From JABDGM01 sp963738665 (GTDB lineage Bacteria; Planctomycetota; Planctomycetia; Pirellulales; Lacipirellulaceae), in the NCBI GenBank assembly GCA_963738665.1, contig CAVTXL010000003.1:744001-808000 (forward strand): a stretch of 64,000 bases of DNA, in the 5' to 3' direction. The notes under the pieces are model-generated. The model did not search any database. It was not told where the DNA came from and saw nothing but the letters and a program-made list of their open reading frames with translations. The position numbers and the translations under genes were made by a program. Positions 20,601 to 29,391 of this stretch are shown piece after piece; position 1 is the first letter of the stretch, and every line of letters starts with the position of its first letter.

Positions 20601-21293
20601 TTATGCGACCCTCGTGGGTGTGGGCGCCGCCGCTGCCGGCGCAGCGGCATTCGCCGCGGCCGGCCGGGCGTCGACCCGGATTGAAGCCAATACCAAGTGC
20701 GCGAGCGAATCGACTTGCGCGAGCGTCTTCCGCACTTTGCGTTGAAACAAGTTGTACGCCACCACGGCCGGGATGGCCACGAACAGGCCGACGGCCGTCG
20801 CCACCAGTGCCTCGAACACGCCAGACATCACGGCGCTCGGGTTGTTCCCCACGCCGGCCGCCGTCAGTTCGTGGGCCGCTTTGATGATGCCCAGCACGGT
20901 GCCCAAGAGGCCGACGAACGGCGTGTTTGCGCCGATGGTGGCCAAAATCGAGAGGTTCGCGTCCAGTTGTGGCCGCAGCCGGTCTTTCGCGCTTTGCATC
21001 GCTTCGGAGCAGGCTTCGTACCCGCCGCGCAGCGACGACAACCCGGCCGCCACGACGGCGCACTCGATTGCTTCGGAACCCTTGACCAGGTCCCAGGCGG
21101 CCTGCAAGTTGCGGACGCGCAACTGTTCGTAGAGCTGGGAGGCGAGCGCCTCGGCGTCGATTTTATTGCGCATGAAGTACAGCGTTCGCTCGACCATCAG
21201 CGCGATGCTGATAATACTCAAGAACAGCAGCAGCCACATGACCCATTCGGCCCCGACGTAGGTCAGCTTTAGGAACAGCTGGGTTAGCATCAA
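20601..21293 (-). CDS. exbB: ExbB/TolQ/MotA-family proton-channel protein
   Basis: A 230-residue protein with three membrane helices. An N-terminal helix (WVMWLLLFLSIISIALMVE) is followed by a cytosolic loop, then the paired helices with TIGANTPFVGLLGTVLGI and ALVATAVGLFVAIPAVVAYN. These are the conserved TolQ/ExbB signatures. It forms a pentameric stator with ExbD and uses the proton gradient to do work on a periplasmic partner. The partner here is probably the repeat protein encoded two genes downstream, since no TonB is present. Confidence 0.9.
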   Translation of the reverse strand: MMLTQLFLKLTYVGAEWVMWLLLFLSIISIALMVERTLYFMRNKIDAEALASQLYEQLRVRNLQAAWDLVKGSEAIECAVVAAGLSSLRGGYEACSEAMQSAKDRLRPQLDANLSILATIGANTPFVGLLGTVLGIIKAAHELTAAGVGNNPSAVMSGVFEALVATAVGLFVAIPAVVAYNLFQRKVRKTLAQVDSLAHLVLASIRVDARPAAANAAAPAAAAPTPTRVA

Positions 21294-21717
21294 TCATCTC
21301 TCCGTGGAGCCGTGGGAGGTCGTAGGCGGCAACGCACTGTCGGCTGGCGCGGTGTTTCGCCGGGAGCGGAAGACGTCTGGCCGATAGAGGCAGGCAGCCG
21401 CGTCGGCAACGAACCAACGGGATGAGAGTTCCGGCCAAACCTATCCGGGGCACCAGAGCACGGCCGTTCCCCGCCGAGCGCAGCGACATACATTCACTAT
21501 ATAAATTTCCGGTGGGCCATTCAATAGAACTGCCAGCTTGACGCGGCCGGGACAGCGAGCGGCGCCGCCTGCAGACCGGGCGATTGAAACAACCGGCATA
21601 ATGCGCATTCGACAGCATTGCAGCCAGTTATTCCGCCAGACGGCGGCGGCGTCTCGCCGCCAGCGGCGTATTCAGATCGACCACTCCGAAAGCGGGCACT
21701 GCGACCGCCGGCTCCGT
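21294..21717. other. Intergenic DNA upstream of the ExbBD operon
   Basis: No supported gene. It should contain the leftward promoter of the exbB operon and the end of the M48 transcript. I see no strong promoter or terminator match. Confidence 0.4.
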
Positions 21718-22920
21718 CTACCCCGCTATCGCCAGCCGCTCGGCAATGGGCGGGTGGCTGTGCATCAAAAACACCTCGAGCGGGTGCGGCTGGGGATCGG
21801 CCTTGTTCAGCCGGGCCAGCTTGGTGAATGCGGCCCGGTACGCCTCGCGATTGCCGGTCCGCAAGAGCGCATAGCGATCGCATTGCCGCTCGTAATGCCG
21901 GCTGATCGCATTCTGCAGGGGGGCGAGCAGCAGTTGAAACACCATCAGTGAAAACATCACCAGCGGCAGGCTGCTCACGGGCGCCTCCGCAGCGCTCGCC
22001 ACGCCGCTGGCGGTCACCAGAACGCGGTCCACCATCCAGAAGCCGAGCACGCTGATTGCCGCGCCGGCCGCGATCATCTTGGGAATGTGCCGATGCACGT
22101 GATGACCGATTTCGTGAGCGAAAATCACTTCAATCTCCGGCGGCGAAAACTGGTCGAGCAGCGTATCGCCCATCAGCACCCGCCGCGTGCGGCCGAGCCC
22201 GGCCAGCATGGCGTTGGCCTTTTTCGTATCGGCGCTCATCCCCATCCGGTAAACGCCTTCGATGGCCAGCCCGGTCCCTTCGGCCAACCTCCGCAAAAGC
22301 GCTAGCAAGTCTTCGCGGTCGATCCGCTCGATCTTGTAAAACAGCGGCAAGAACAGCACGGGCGCAAGCTGCCCCAGCCCGATGCTGGCCACAAAGAAGG
22401 CGGCGGCGGCGATCAGCCACCAATACGCGCCCGTGTGCCAGATCATCCAGTACAACCCGCCAAACAGCACTGCGCCCAACACAAGCGCAAACAGATTGCT
22501 GAGCAGCCAATTTCGCAGCCAGCGAGCGATGCTCTGATTGCTCAAACCGAAACGGTGCTCGACGGCATAGCCGCTGTAAAACGATAGCGGCAACGATACG
22601 CACACATGCAGCAGGAAAACGACGCCGTATAAGACAACCACGCGCGGCAGTGAACGGGCGCCGCTCAGCCAGGCGAAGTGTTGCAGCCAGCCGTCGAGCG
22701 GCTGCGACAGCACGAAGGCGGCCAGGGTCAAAAATGCCGCGTCGAGGGCCATGTCCAAGAGCGACAGCCGCAGCTCGATGCGGCCGTAGCGTCGTGTCTC
22801 GGCAAGTTGGTCGGGTGACATTCCATAGCTGTCGGGGCCGCTGGCTGGAGCGCTTTTCGGGCTGGCGTCGTCGCGGTCGATTTCTGGTGAATTCACGTCA
22901 AACCTGCCTGCTGCCGACAA
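21718..22920 (-). CDS. M48-family membrane metalloprotease (Ste24-like)
   Basis: Integral-membrane zinc endopeptidase of 400 residues. The zinc site is HEIGHH at residues 269-274, and the third ligand Glu is in SRHYERQCDRYAL (about E344). The N-terminal half has several helices (residues about 55-75, 92-112, 140-160, 168-195) and a Ste24-type YRMGMSADTKKANAMLAGLG segment before the active site. The C-terminus reads LMHSHPPIAERL, the last family motif. Ste24-like enzymes cleave prenylated or membrane proteins and help envelope quality control. Intact; no linked operon partner. Confidence 0.9.
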   Translation of the reverse strand: MSAAGRFDVNSPEIDRDDASPKSAPASGPDSYGMSPDQLAETRRYGRIELRLSLLDMALDAAFLTLAAFVLSQPLDGWLQHFAWLSGARSLPRVVVLYGVVFLLHVCVSLPLSFYSGYAVEHRFGLSNQSIARWLRNWLLSNLFALVLGAVLFGGLYWMIWHTGAYWWLIAAAAFFVASIGLGQLAPVLFLPLFYKIERIDREDLLALLRRLAEGTGLAIEGVYRMGMSADTKKANAMLAGLGRTRRVLMGDTLLDQFSPPEIEVIFAHEIGHHVHRHIPKMIAAGAAISVLGFWMVDRVLVTASGVASAAEAPVSSLPLVMFSLMVFQLLLAPLQNAISRHYERQCDRYALLRTGNREAYRAAFTKLARLNKADPQPHPLEVFLMHSHPPIAERLAIAG

Positions 22921-23323
22921 GGCCCCGTGGAAGTGGGTAAGTCAGATTCATCCATTATGTCCAAGCGGAGGCGTCCCGGCCGAACAAGTGTCGCAGATTG
23001 GAGCACAAGCAAGTTCAAAAATGGTACAGATGGTTTGCCAAAATCGGGCAGGAGAATTGCAAAAATGGCAGTCCGAAGGCTGCCGCGAGCGGCTTGATTG
23101 GGTGCCGACCGGCCCAGGTAGCTAGACCTAAATTATTGCGGCGTGGTGGTTTAAAACAAGGAGACGGCGGCCCGGGGGAGCCTGCCGCGGGCCTGTTGGC
23201 ACATCAATTGCCCTTGTAGCGGTGAGGACGGTGGTACCGGGCACGGATCCCTCTGGGCCGCTTTCGCGCGGCGTCCGCCGGAAATTCCCCCGTCCAAGCC
23301 GGCGACCCAAGGACGCACAGTTG
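22921..23323. other. Intergenic region upstream of the sigma factor
   Basis: No gene is supported. Two short direct repeats of CAAAAATGG (about 23014 and 23059) are visible. Confidence 0.4.
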
Positions 23324-23331
23324 TTATAATG
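23324..23331 (+). promoter_or_regulatory. Extended -10 promoter of the ECF sigma gene
   Basis: TGT immediately followed by TATAAT (23326-23331) is an extended -10 element about 90 bases before the start codon. No convincing -35 is seen, consistent with an extended -10 promoter. Confidence 0.42.
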
Positions 23332-23422
23332 TGCGGGTTGACGGACGACTAATCCAGACGACGGGGAAGAAGGAACTTTTCCCCCTTTTGCGTCGAACTC
23401 TCTAAGCTAGAGGTTCGTAACG

Positions 23423-24094
23423 ATGATGAACAAATCCACGGACGATCGCATCGCGCACACTGCCCGCGTTTCATCGGTTCACATGCCGGTTTCGGCTGAC
23501 GAAATGACCGATGAGGAGCTGTTGCTCGAATACCGGGTGACAGGCAACGCCAAGTTGTTTGAAACGCTGGTCAAGCGCTACGAAAGAGAGCTTTACAACT
23601 ACTTACGCCGCTTCCTGGGCAATCAGGTGCTGGCCGAAGACGCGTTCCAGGCGACGTTCATTCAAGTTCATCTCAAGTGCCAGCTCTACGATGCCGAGCG
23701 CAAAGTTCGGCCCTGGCTGTACACGGTGGCCACGAACCAGGCGATTGACATTCAGCGCCGTAACCGGCGCCACCGGCTGGTGAGCCTCGACCGTCCGAAC
23801 CGCATGCAGCATGACGAGCTGGGCACGTTGGTGGACGTGTTGGCCAGCCGCGAGGTCGACCCCAGCGACGAGCTGGAAGAGGGCGAACGCGGCGAATGGA
23901 TACGCGAGGCGGTGGCTGCTTTGCCCGAGCAACTTCGCTCGGCGGTGCGACTGGTGTATTTTCGCGGCTTGAAGTACCGCGAGGCGGCCGATGAATTGTC
24001 GGTTCCGGTGGGCACGGTGAAGAGCCGGCTCCACGCGGCCGTGAAACGGCTTGGGGAAGCTTGGAAAGAGGCTCAGTCGGAGCCCTCCAGTTGA
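23423..24094 (+). CDS. ECF-type RNA polymerase sigma factor
   Basis: A 223-residue sigma-70-family factor with only regions 2 and 4. Region 2 spans about residues 50-115 (FETLVKRYERELYNYLRRFLGN, then WLYTVATNQAIDIQRR). Region 4 spans about 165-215 (LPEQLRSAVRLVYFRGLKYREAADELSVPVGTVKSRLHAAVKRL), the promoter -35 reader. It directs RNA polymerase to a specific regulon. Start ATG 23423 (an in-frame ATG follows at 23426); the N-terminal 30 residues are an extension. The next gene, 114 bases downstream, is a likely membrane anti-sigma factor. Confidence 0.92.
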   Translation: MMNKSTDDRIAHTARVSSVHMPVSADEMTDEELLLEYRVTGNAKLFETLVKRYERELYNYLRRFLGNQVLAEDAFQATFIQVHLKCQLYDAERKVRPWLYTVATNQAIDIQRRNRRHRLVSLDRPNRMQHDELGTLVDVLASREVDPSDELEEGERGEWIREAVAALPEQLRSAVRLVYFRGLKYREAADELSVPVGTVKSRLHAAVKRLGEAWKEAQSEPSS

Positions 24095-24160
24095 TGCCGA
24101 TCGGCTGGGCCAGCTCGACAGTGAACATGCGATTGAGGACGAGCTAAACTTTTTTGAAGA

Positions 24161-24176
24161 GCCCACCCGGTGGGCC
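24161..24176 (+). promoter_or_regulatory. Hairpin between sigma and anti-sigma genes
   Basis: GCCCAC (24161-24166) pairs with GTGGGC (24170-24175) across a 3-base loop. There is no proper T-run after it on the plus strand, so it is more likely an attenuating or mRNA-processing hairpin than a full terminator. Confidence 0.4.
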
Positions 24177-24208
24177 CTTCCCTTTGACGTAGTACGACGT
24201 GCAGGGCC

Positions 24209-25210
24209 ATGCGCGAACTGCTGATTCGCTACTTGTTGGGAGAATTGGACGACGCCGAGCAGCGTCAGCTCGAAACGCGTCTGGCCCAAAGTCCTGAGTT
24301 GAGTCGCGAGCTTGAGCACCTGCGGGCCTGCTTCGGCGAAGTCGAATCAGCGGTCGCCGCTGCCGGCGATCCGCCCCGCGGGCTGGCCGAGCGGACGGCC
24401 CTGCAGGCAACGAATTGGGATGACGACTCGCCCCCGCGGCCTGCCGTCTCCCAGGTCGATCCGCCGTCATCGTCGGTCGGTTGGAGCCTGGCCGACATCT
24501 CCGTAGCTGCCGGCGTGTTGCTGGCCGTCAGCATGTTGCTGTTGCCGGCCCTGCAAAGCAGCCGCTGTTCGTCGCGGCGCACTCAGTGTGCTCGCAACCT
24601 GCAATCGATCGGGGACGTGATTTGGGAGTACACCGAGAATCAACACGGCTACGTCCCGCGCGTTCGCTCGAGCGACTGTGCCGGCGTCTTCGCGGTGCGG
24701 CTAGTGGGCGAGGGCTATATCTCGCCCGAGAAATTGAAGCGGCTACTGATCTGCCCGGCCGCGAGCCAGCGACGGCAAATCGGCGGCCCGCGCCTGGTCA
24801 TCACGATTCCGAACGGCGAGAAGCTGGTGACGTTTTCGTCCTCGGACCTGGCCCAATTGGCAGCGATGTTTCCGAACAACTACTGCTTCCGCATCGGCTA
24901 CGTGGACGAAAAGCATCGCTATCAGAACTACTGCATCGGCAAACGCCCCCAGTCGCGTGACCCGATCATGGCGGACGCGCCCCGCTTCGATGCGTTTGGT
25001 CCGCGCATCGCCAATCACTATGGCTACGGTCTCAACGTCCTCTACGCCGACGGGAGCGTCCGCTATCAGAAGAGCGTCACCGTCCCCGGCCTCACCGACA
25101 TTATTTATCTGAATAACGCCAACCAGGCCGCAGCCGGCCAGGGCCTGTACGACGTGGTGCTGGGCGTCAGCGACGCCACGCCGGGCGTCGAGGAATCCGC
25201 TAGCGAATAG
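24209..25210 (+). CDS. Anti-sigma-like N-terminus fused to a prepilin-like (DUF1559-like) domain
   Basis: The N-terminal 60 residues (RELLIRYLLGELDDAEQRQLETRL) match the short helical start of planctomycete anti-sigma proteins, without zinc-finger Cys/His. A membrane helix follows at about 93-115 (VAAGVLLAVSMLLLPALQSS). The sequence then continues SSRRTQCARNLQSIGD, strongly resembling the segment after the prepilin helix in DUF1559 pseudopilins (LLLPAVQ...RRTQC.NNLKQIG). Near the C-terminus, HYGYGLNVLYADGSVRY resembles their H-X9-DG motif with one extra residue. So an anti-sigma module appears built on a prepilin-like sensor domain. It follows the ECF sigma gene and probably inhibits it. 333 residues, intact. 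Confidence 0.7.
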   Translation: MRELLIRYLLGELDDAEQRQLETRLAQSPELSRELEHLRACFGEVESAVAAAGDPPRGLAERTALQATNWDDDSPPRPAVSQVDPPSSSVGWSLADISVAAGVLLAVSMLLLPALQSSRCSSRRTQCARNLQSIGDVIWEYTENQHGYVPRVRSSDCAGVFAVRLVGEGYISPEKLKRLLICPAASQRRQIGGPRLVITIPNGEKLVTFSSSDLAQLAAMFPNNYCFRIGYVDEKHRYQNYCIGKRPQSRDPIMADAPRFDAFGPRIANHYGYGLNVLYADGSVRYQKSVTVPGLTDIIYLNNANQAAAGQGLYDVVLGVSDATPGVEESASE

Positions 25211-25347
25211 TGACCGAATCGTGACTTGTCCGTTCGGTGGCCCAGATCGTCGGGGGCTCGGCAGCGTCCAAAGTATTGTCGTCGAGTGCTGCTCGTACGA
25301 CGATACTGGTAGCCCTTTGTTCTAGCGATTGATTCTGAGGATTTGCT

Positions 25348-25500
25348 GTGTCAACATTTGGCGACGCCTGCATTTATGCATCGATTGACAATGTTCAATC
25401 GATCGACGAGCAAGATTTTCTCGAAGTCCGCGCGGTTCTAGCGGGTTTTCAATTGCGGCTCGGCGAGCTCTTTCAGCGCGTGCCGTCCTCCGCCCCCTGA
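25348..25500 (+). CDS. Possible 50-residue protein
   Basis: A GTG start (25348) lies 7 bases after TGAGG, and the frame runs to TGA 25498-25500. The product (VSTFGDACIYASIDNV...) is acidic and amphipathic and looks protein-like, but has no recognised family. It overlaps the 3' end of the convergent spermidine synthase-like gene by 28 bases. It could be a chance frame. Confidence 0.3.
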   Translation: MSTFGDACIYASIDNVQSIDEQDFLEVRAVLAGFQLRLGELFQRVPSSAP

Positions 25501-28205
25501 ATTCGGCCGTTCGATTCCAGCACTTCCTTAAGCTTTTGGAGCGACTCGTCCGAGCCTTGGAAGATGTCGCTGGGAAACGTGTAGTATTTCAAGATACCTT
25601 CCAGGAGTTCCTTCTCGATGTATTTGTTCAGCGACATGCCGGCCAGGTATTGCAATCTCAGATTCCTGTCGGTATTTGGTTCAAAACCTTTGGTCCATCC
25701 TTTCATCCGCTGCGCGTCGCCCGCGTAGGTCCCCAATAGCTCGTAGATCGAGCTGTAACCGACCTCGCGCATCGAGGCGACCACCTTTTGCTGATCGGGG
25801 CGACTTAGCCGCTCTTCCAATTCGTCCAGATCAATCCGCGTCGGCTCGACCTGTCCGAACAGAATTGCATCGTAGCCCGCTTTGTTGACGTCGTTGGTCC
25901 ACAAGATCCCGTGGGGAAACACCTCGAAAAAGGTGCCAATAGCGCTCTTCAGTGAATCCTCGGTGCTTTCGTAGATCGGCATCCACAGCGCCATGACGCC
26001 ACCCGGCTTCAGGTGCTCCTTGCACATTTGATAGTATTCGATCGTGTTTAGCGCAGCGCACCCTTTGACCCAAGGATCAATCGGATCCGACGTGATGACG
26101 TCGAACTTCTTGCTCTTGTCGAGCGTCCGCAGGTAGTGCCGGCCATCGTCGATCATCACTTTCACGCGTCCGCTTTCGATGAACCCCTTGTCTTTCACTT
26201 CGCTCACGTCGTCGTCGATGTAACGCCCAACGACATTGAAGTTGGCTTTCGCAAAGAAGGGCGTCACTCGATACGGCACCAGCGGCTCGATGTCGCAAAT
26301 CACGATCTCCTTTACTTCCGGATGGGGAATGAAGCTGCCCGCCGTCACGCCGGCACCGCAGGCCACGACGAGCACCGATTCCGGATTCGGATGCACCAGC
26401 GCCGGGATGTGGCCCAGCATCCGCTGCAGCCGCATGTCGGCCGGATCGGTCGAGGCCTGCACCTTGCCGCCGCCGTGGAAGCTCAAGTGGCCGTATTCGC
26501 TCGACTTCGTCACGGCAACCGTGACATTCTCGCCTTCACCCATGTACAGGCAGTACTCGTGGGGATGCGGTCGGCCCTGTTCGTCAACGCCACCTTGAAA
26601 CGCCGGAATACTCTTTTGGCTCACGATGCCGTTTTCGAGCACCAATTCGTTGTTCGTGTAACCAGACTTGCTCGCCACCCAGCGTCCCTCGGCCCCCAGC
26701 CCCCAGGGAATCGGCTGCACTGTTACGATTAAAAAGATCGCCGGCAGCACCGAAACGGCGGCCGCAGCGACCCACCAGGGAAACTTCGCAGCGGCGGCCG
26801 CGCTGCCGCCAGCAGCGGCACGTGTCCCATCGCCGGCCGCCGTCGGACCGCTGGACAAACGAAACCCGGTCCCAATCGGCAGCCAAGCGATAAACGCGGA
26901 CACGAACGAGATTCCGATCAAGATCTGCTGCGCTCGCTGAGTGCCAAACGACAGCGGTTTGAGCTCCAACAGTTTGCCCGGGTTTTGCACGCCCAAGGCG
27001 GGGACCAACCACAAGGCAAACGCCAGCGATCCGATAATCGCACCGATCGTATTCACGGCGTACAAGCCGCCCACGAGCCGGCCCGGCTCCTTGCCCGGCA
27101 CGGCGGCTGCCGCGATCGCCAGCGGAAAGCTCGCGCCCCACAAGCAGGCCGCCGGCAAGATGGCCCATATCGCGCGAGCCATGTCGAGCTGGAACGTGTA
27201 CCACTGGTTGATCGCGATATCGGGGCTCACCGGCCAAAACGGCAATGAGCAGGAAATCATGTAGGCCGTCCAGGCGATGGCCAGCGTCAACAGAAACTGG
27301 CACAAGCCCAGCGCCAGCCGCGGCGAATCGAGCGACCGCGCCCACACCGAGGCCACGCTGCTGCCGATTCCTAGCCCCATCAAGAACACGCCCAAGATAA
27401 TCGAAAACGTGTATACCGTGCCGCCAAACTGAAGTGACAAGAGGCGTGTCCAGATCACTTCGGCCCCCAGGGCGGTAAGCCCCGACAGGCCAATCGAGAT
27501 GTACACGGGCCAGGCCCCCTCGGCCCAATCGATCGCGCCTGCCTCGGTCACTTCGACTGGCGGCTCATACTCGGCGACTGTCGAGATCAAGAGCGCCAAA
27601 CCGCACACCGCCGCATTAATAGCGACGGCACAATAGGTCGCCGTCGCCATATCCAAAAGACGCAGCAGCACGAACCCGGCCAGCAAACATCCAATGACCG
27701 CCCCGACGATGTTGCCGCCATAGAAGAAACCCAGCCACGCTACGCCCCGCTGCGTCGATTCCACCCAGCGGGCGATGGCCGGCAACGTCGCTCCCATTAG
27801 CACGGTCGGCGGCAACAGGCAAATTGCCGCCACGATCCCCCGCCAATAGGTGTGATGGCCGAACGTGGTATACAGTTGCTCGAGCGACGGCATCGCATAC
27901 AAAATCACCAGCCCACAAATGCCGATGCCGGCTTCCAAAAAGGCGTACACGCGCAGCGGATGTGCTTTGGTGGGAATCAATCGCGGCAGCAGCAAACTGC
28001 CCAAGCACATCCCCCCCATGAACGTGCCCAAGAGCACGCCCAACGCACTGGCATTGCCGCCGATCACCAACTGCAACATCTGCAGCCAGACGATTTCATA
28101 GATCAGCGCGGCACAGCCGCTGCCGACGAACAACACGACCAATAGAGGTAAAAAACGATTTGTCGAAGCCGCGCACGACGCGGGCGCAGGGATTGTTCCG
28201 GACAT
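25473..28205 (-). CDS. Membrane-fused spermidine synthase-like protein
   Basis: A 910-residue protein. The N-terminal about 490 residues are a polytopic membrane domain with about 12 helices (for example LYEIVWLQMLQLVIGG, LLPPTVLMGATLPAI), the transporter-like half of fused MFS/spermidine synthases. The C-terminal half is a Rossmann methyltransferase-like aminopropyltransferase: SVLVVACGAGVTAGSF, the acidic strand end ICDIEPLV, then MIDDGRHYL and DVITSDPIDPW. The GAGVTAG loop should bind decarboxylated or ordinary S-adenosylmethionine. Such fusions are widespread in planctomycetes with unproven substrates; polyamine export coupled to synthesis is a guess. Intact and alone on its strand. Confidence 0.85.
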   Translation of the reverse strand: MSGTIPAPASCAASTNRFLPLLVVLFVGSGCAALIYEIVWLQMLQLVIGGNASALGVLLGTFMGGMCLGSLLLPRLIPTKAHPLRVYAFLEAGIGICGLVILYAMPSLEQLYTTFGHHTYWRGIVAAICLLPPTVLMGATLPAIARWVESTQRGVAWLGFFYGGNIVGAVIGCLLAGFVLLRLLDMATATYCAVAINAAVCGLALLISTVAEYEPPVEVTEAGAIDWAEGAWPVYISIGLSGLTALGAEVIWTRLLSLQFGGTVYTFSIILGVFLMGLGIGSSVASVWARSLDSPRLALGLCQFLLTLAIAWTAYMISCSLPFWPVSPDIAINQWYTFQLDMARAIWAILPAACLWGASFPLAIAAAAVPGKEPGRLVGGLYAVNTIGAIIGSLAFALWLVPALGVQNPGKLLELKPLSFGTQRAQQILIGISFVSAFIAWLPIGTGFRLSSGPTAAGDGTRAAAGGSAAAAAKFPWWVAAAAVSVLPAIFLIVTVQPIPWGLGAEGRWVASKSGYTNNELVLENGIVSQKSIPAFQGGVDEQGRPHPHEYCLYMGEGENVTVAVTKSSEYGHLSFHGGGKVQASTDPADMRLQRMLGHIPALVHPNPESVLVVACGAGVTAGSFIPHPEVKEIVICDIEPLVPYRVTPFFAKANFNVVGRYIDDDVSEVKDKGFIESGRVKVMIDDGRHYLRTLDKSKKFDVITSDPIDPWVKGCAALNTIEYYQMCKEHLKPGGVMALWMPIYESTEDSLKSAIGTFFEVFPHGILWTNDVNKAGYDAILFGQVEPTRIDLDELEERLSRPDQQKVVASMREVGYSSIYELLGTYAGDAQRMKGWTKGFEPNTDRNLRLQYLAGMSLNKYIEKELLEGILKYYTFPSDIFQGSDESLQKLKEVLESNGRIQGAEDGTR

Positions 28206-28709
28206 GATTTGAAGGAGTTCCGTAATGGGAAAATAAGAGAACGCTCACCGCCGCCCGCCGCTGCCCGAACGGGCGCGGGCGCGGCCAATTCATTGTAATT
28301 GAGGGCCCCCCGGCCGCGAATGGGCCGGACGCTGCCGACAAAGAAGGGGGTGGGGATCAATCCCCGCGCCCACTCACCCCGCCGATTCTCAGCCCGATCG
28401 ACCCCAACAAAACAGCCCGGGGCTCGCTCCATCTTGCGCAGCCCGCAGAGCCGCGAGCGGGCCGCTCCGTTCGCTGGCTGTCTGCCGCCTCTCAGCTACC
28501 CGCTCGCACGGCCCACACGATTGAACCCCTGTCCGGCCTGCTGGTTCTGCGGAAGGCGGTCGATTGCCGCGGCCTTTTTTCGCTTCGCAACCGGCACGCG
28601 CATTGTTCTCGCCATTCTATCGGATCTTACCGCGAGAAAGACTCGGGACCCTCGCACCCCAACCCGGCATCCGTGTTGGCTTGTTTCGCCCTCCTTCGAC
28701 CAAAACCGC
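28206..28709. other. Divergent intergenic region
   Basis: No supported gene between two divergent genes. It is GC-rich with short G/C runs (around 28340-28400). The PadR promoter sits at its right end. Confidence 0.45.
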
Positions 28710-28738
28710 TTGACGGCTATTTATAGCTTGTCTAGGAT
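28710..28738 (+). promoter_or_regulatory. Promoter of the padR pair
   Basis: TTGACG (28710-28715), a 17-base spacer and TAGGAT (28733-28738), ending 6 bases before ATG 28745, so the transcript should be leaderless. PadR proteins usually bind near their own promoter. Confidence 0.5.
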
Positions 28739-28744
28739 TGCTGG

Positions 28745-29089
28745 ATGCAACCCATTCACGGCGATAAACTCCGCGGACACCTGGAAGCCATGATCCTGGC
28801 CACGCTCGAACGGGGCGAGGCCCATGGGCTGGAAGTCCTGCATCATCTAGAGCTGCGCGGCTGCGGCCTGCTGAAACTCAAAGAGGGTTCCCTCTACCCG
28901 GCCCTGTATCGCCTGGAAGCGGCGGGCGAAGTGGCCGCGGTGTGGGAAGTGGGCCAGCATGGCCGCCGCGGCGCCCGCCGTCGCATATACCGGCTCACGC
29001 CCAAGGGAAAACGCAAGCTGGCCCGGGGCCGCGGCGAGTGGGAAACGTTTGTGGCCGCCATCGGCGGCATTTTGGGAGCGCCCGCATGA
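28745..29089 (+). CDS. PadR-family transcriptional regulator
   Basis: A 114-residue winged-helix repressor. Signature: LEAMILATLERGEAHGLEVLHHLE for the recognition helix region, then LKEGSLYPALYRLEAAGEV and the wing GRRGARRRIYRLTPKGKRKL. The C-terminal dimerisation helix is short, placing it in the short PadR subfamily. Its stop overlaps the start of the next gene (ATGA), so the two are translationally coupled. Its normal partner, a membrane protein or exporter, is not seen. Confidence 0.9.
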   Translation: MQPIHGDKLRGHLEAMILATLERGEAHGLEVLHHLELRGCGLLKLKEGSLYPALYRLEAAGEVAAVWEVGQHGRRGARRRIYRLTPKGKRKLARGRGEWETFVAAIGGILGAPA

Positions 29090-29292
29090 ACGACTCATTT
29101 GTCACGCCGCCCGAACTGTGCGAAATCCTCGACGCCGTCGCACCGCCGTCGAGCCAACAGATAACGGTTCCAATTCTGAACAACAATGAGCAAATTCCAC
29201 GGGCCACCGACCGCGAAATCGACCGCCACGTCTACCAACTCTACGGCCTTTCCGGCGATGAAATCAAAATCGTCGAGGAGGCGACCAAATGA
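29086..29292 (+). CDS. Small protein with restriction-methylase C-terminal-like tail
   Basis: A 68-residue protein whose start overlaps the PadR stop by 4 bases. The last 30 residues (DREIDRHVYQLYGLSGDEIKIVEE) resemble the extreme C-terminus of many type II restriction-modification methylases and related enzymes, where a D..VY.LYGL..EEI.IVE helix is common. The first 38 residues have no recognised motif. It may be a stand-alone module or a gene remnant. Coupling to PadR suggests it is expressed. Confidence 0.5.
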   Translation: MNDSFVTPPELCEILDAVAPPSSQQITVPILNNNEQIPRATDREIDRHVYQLYGLSGDEIKIVEEATK

Positions 29293-29391
29293 GCACAAGC
29301 AATCAGGAGGGCGAGGTTGGGGGAGGAAGCCGATTGACAAATATAGCCCGCTCGCTTCGCGGGCGGTGATTCAGCTCGCAGCGCGAGACGG

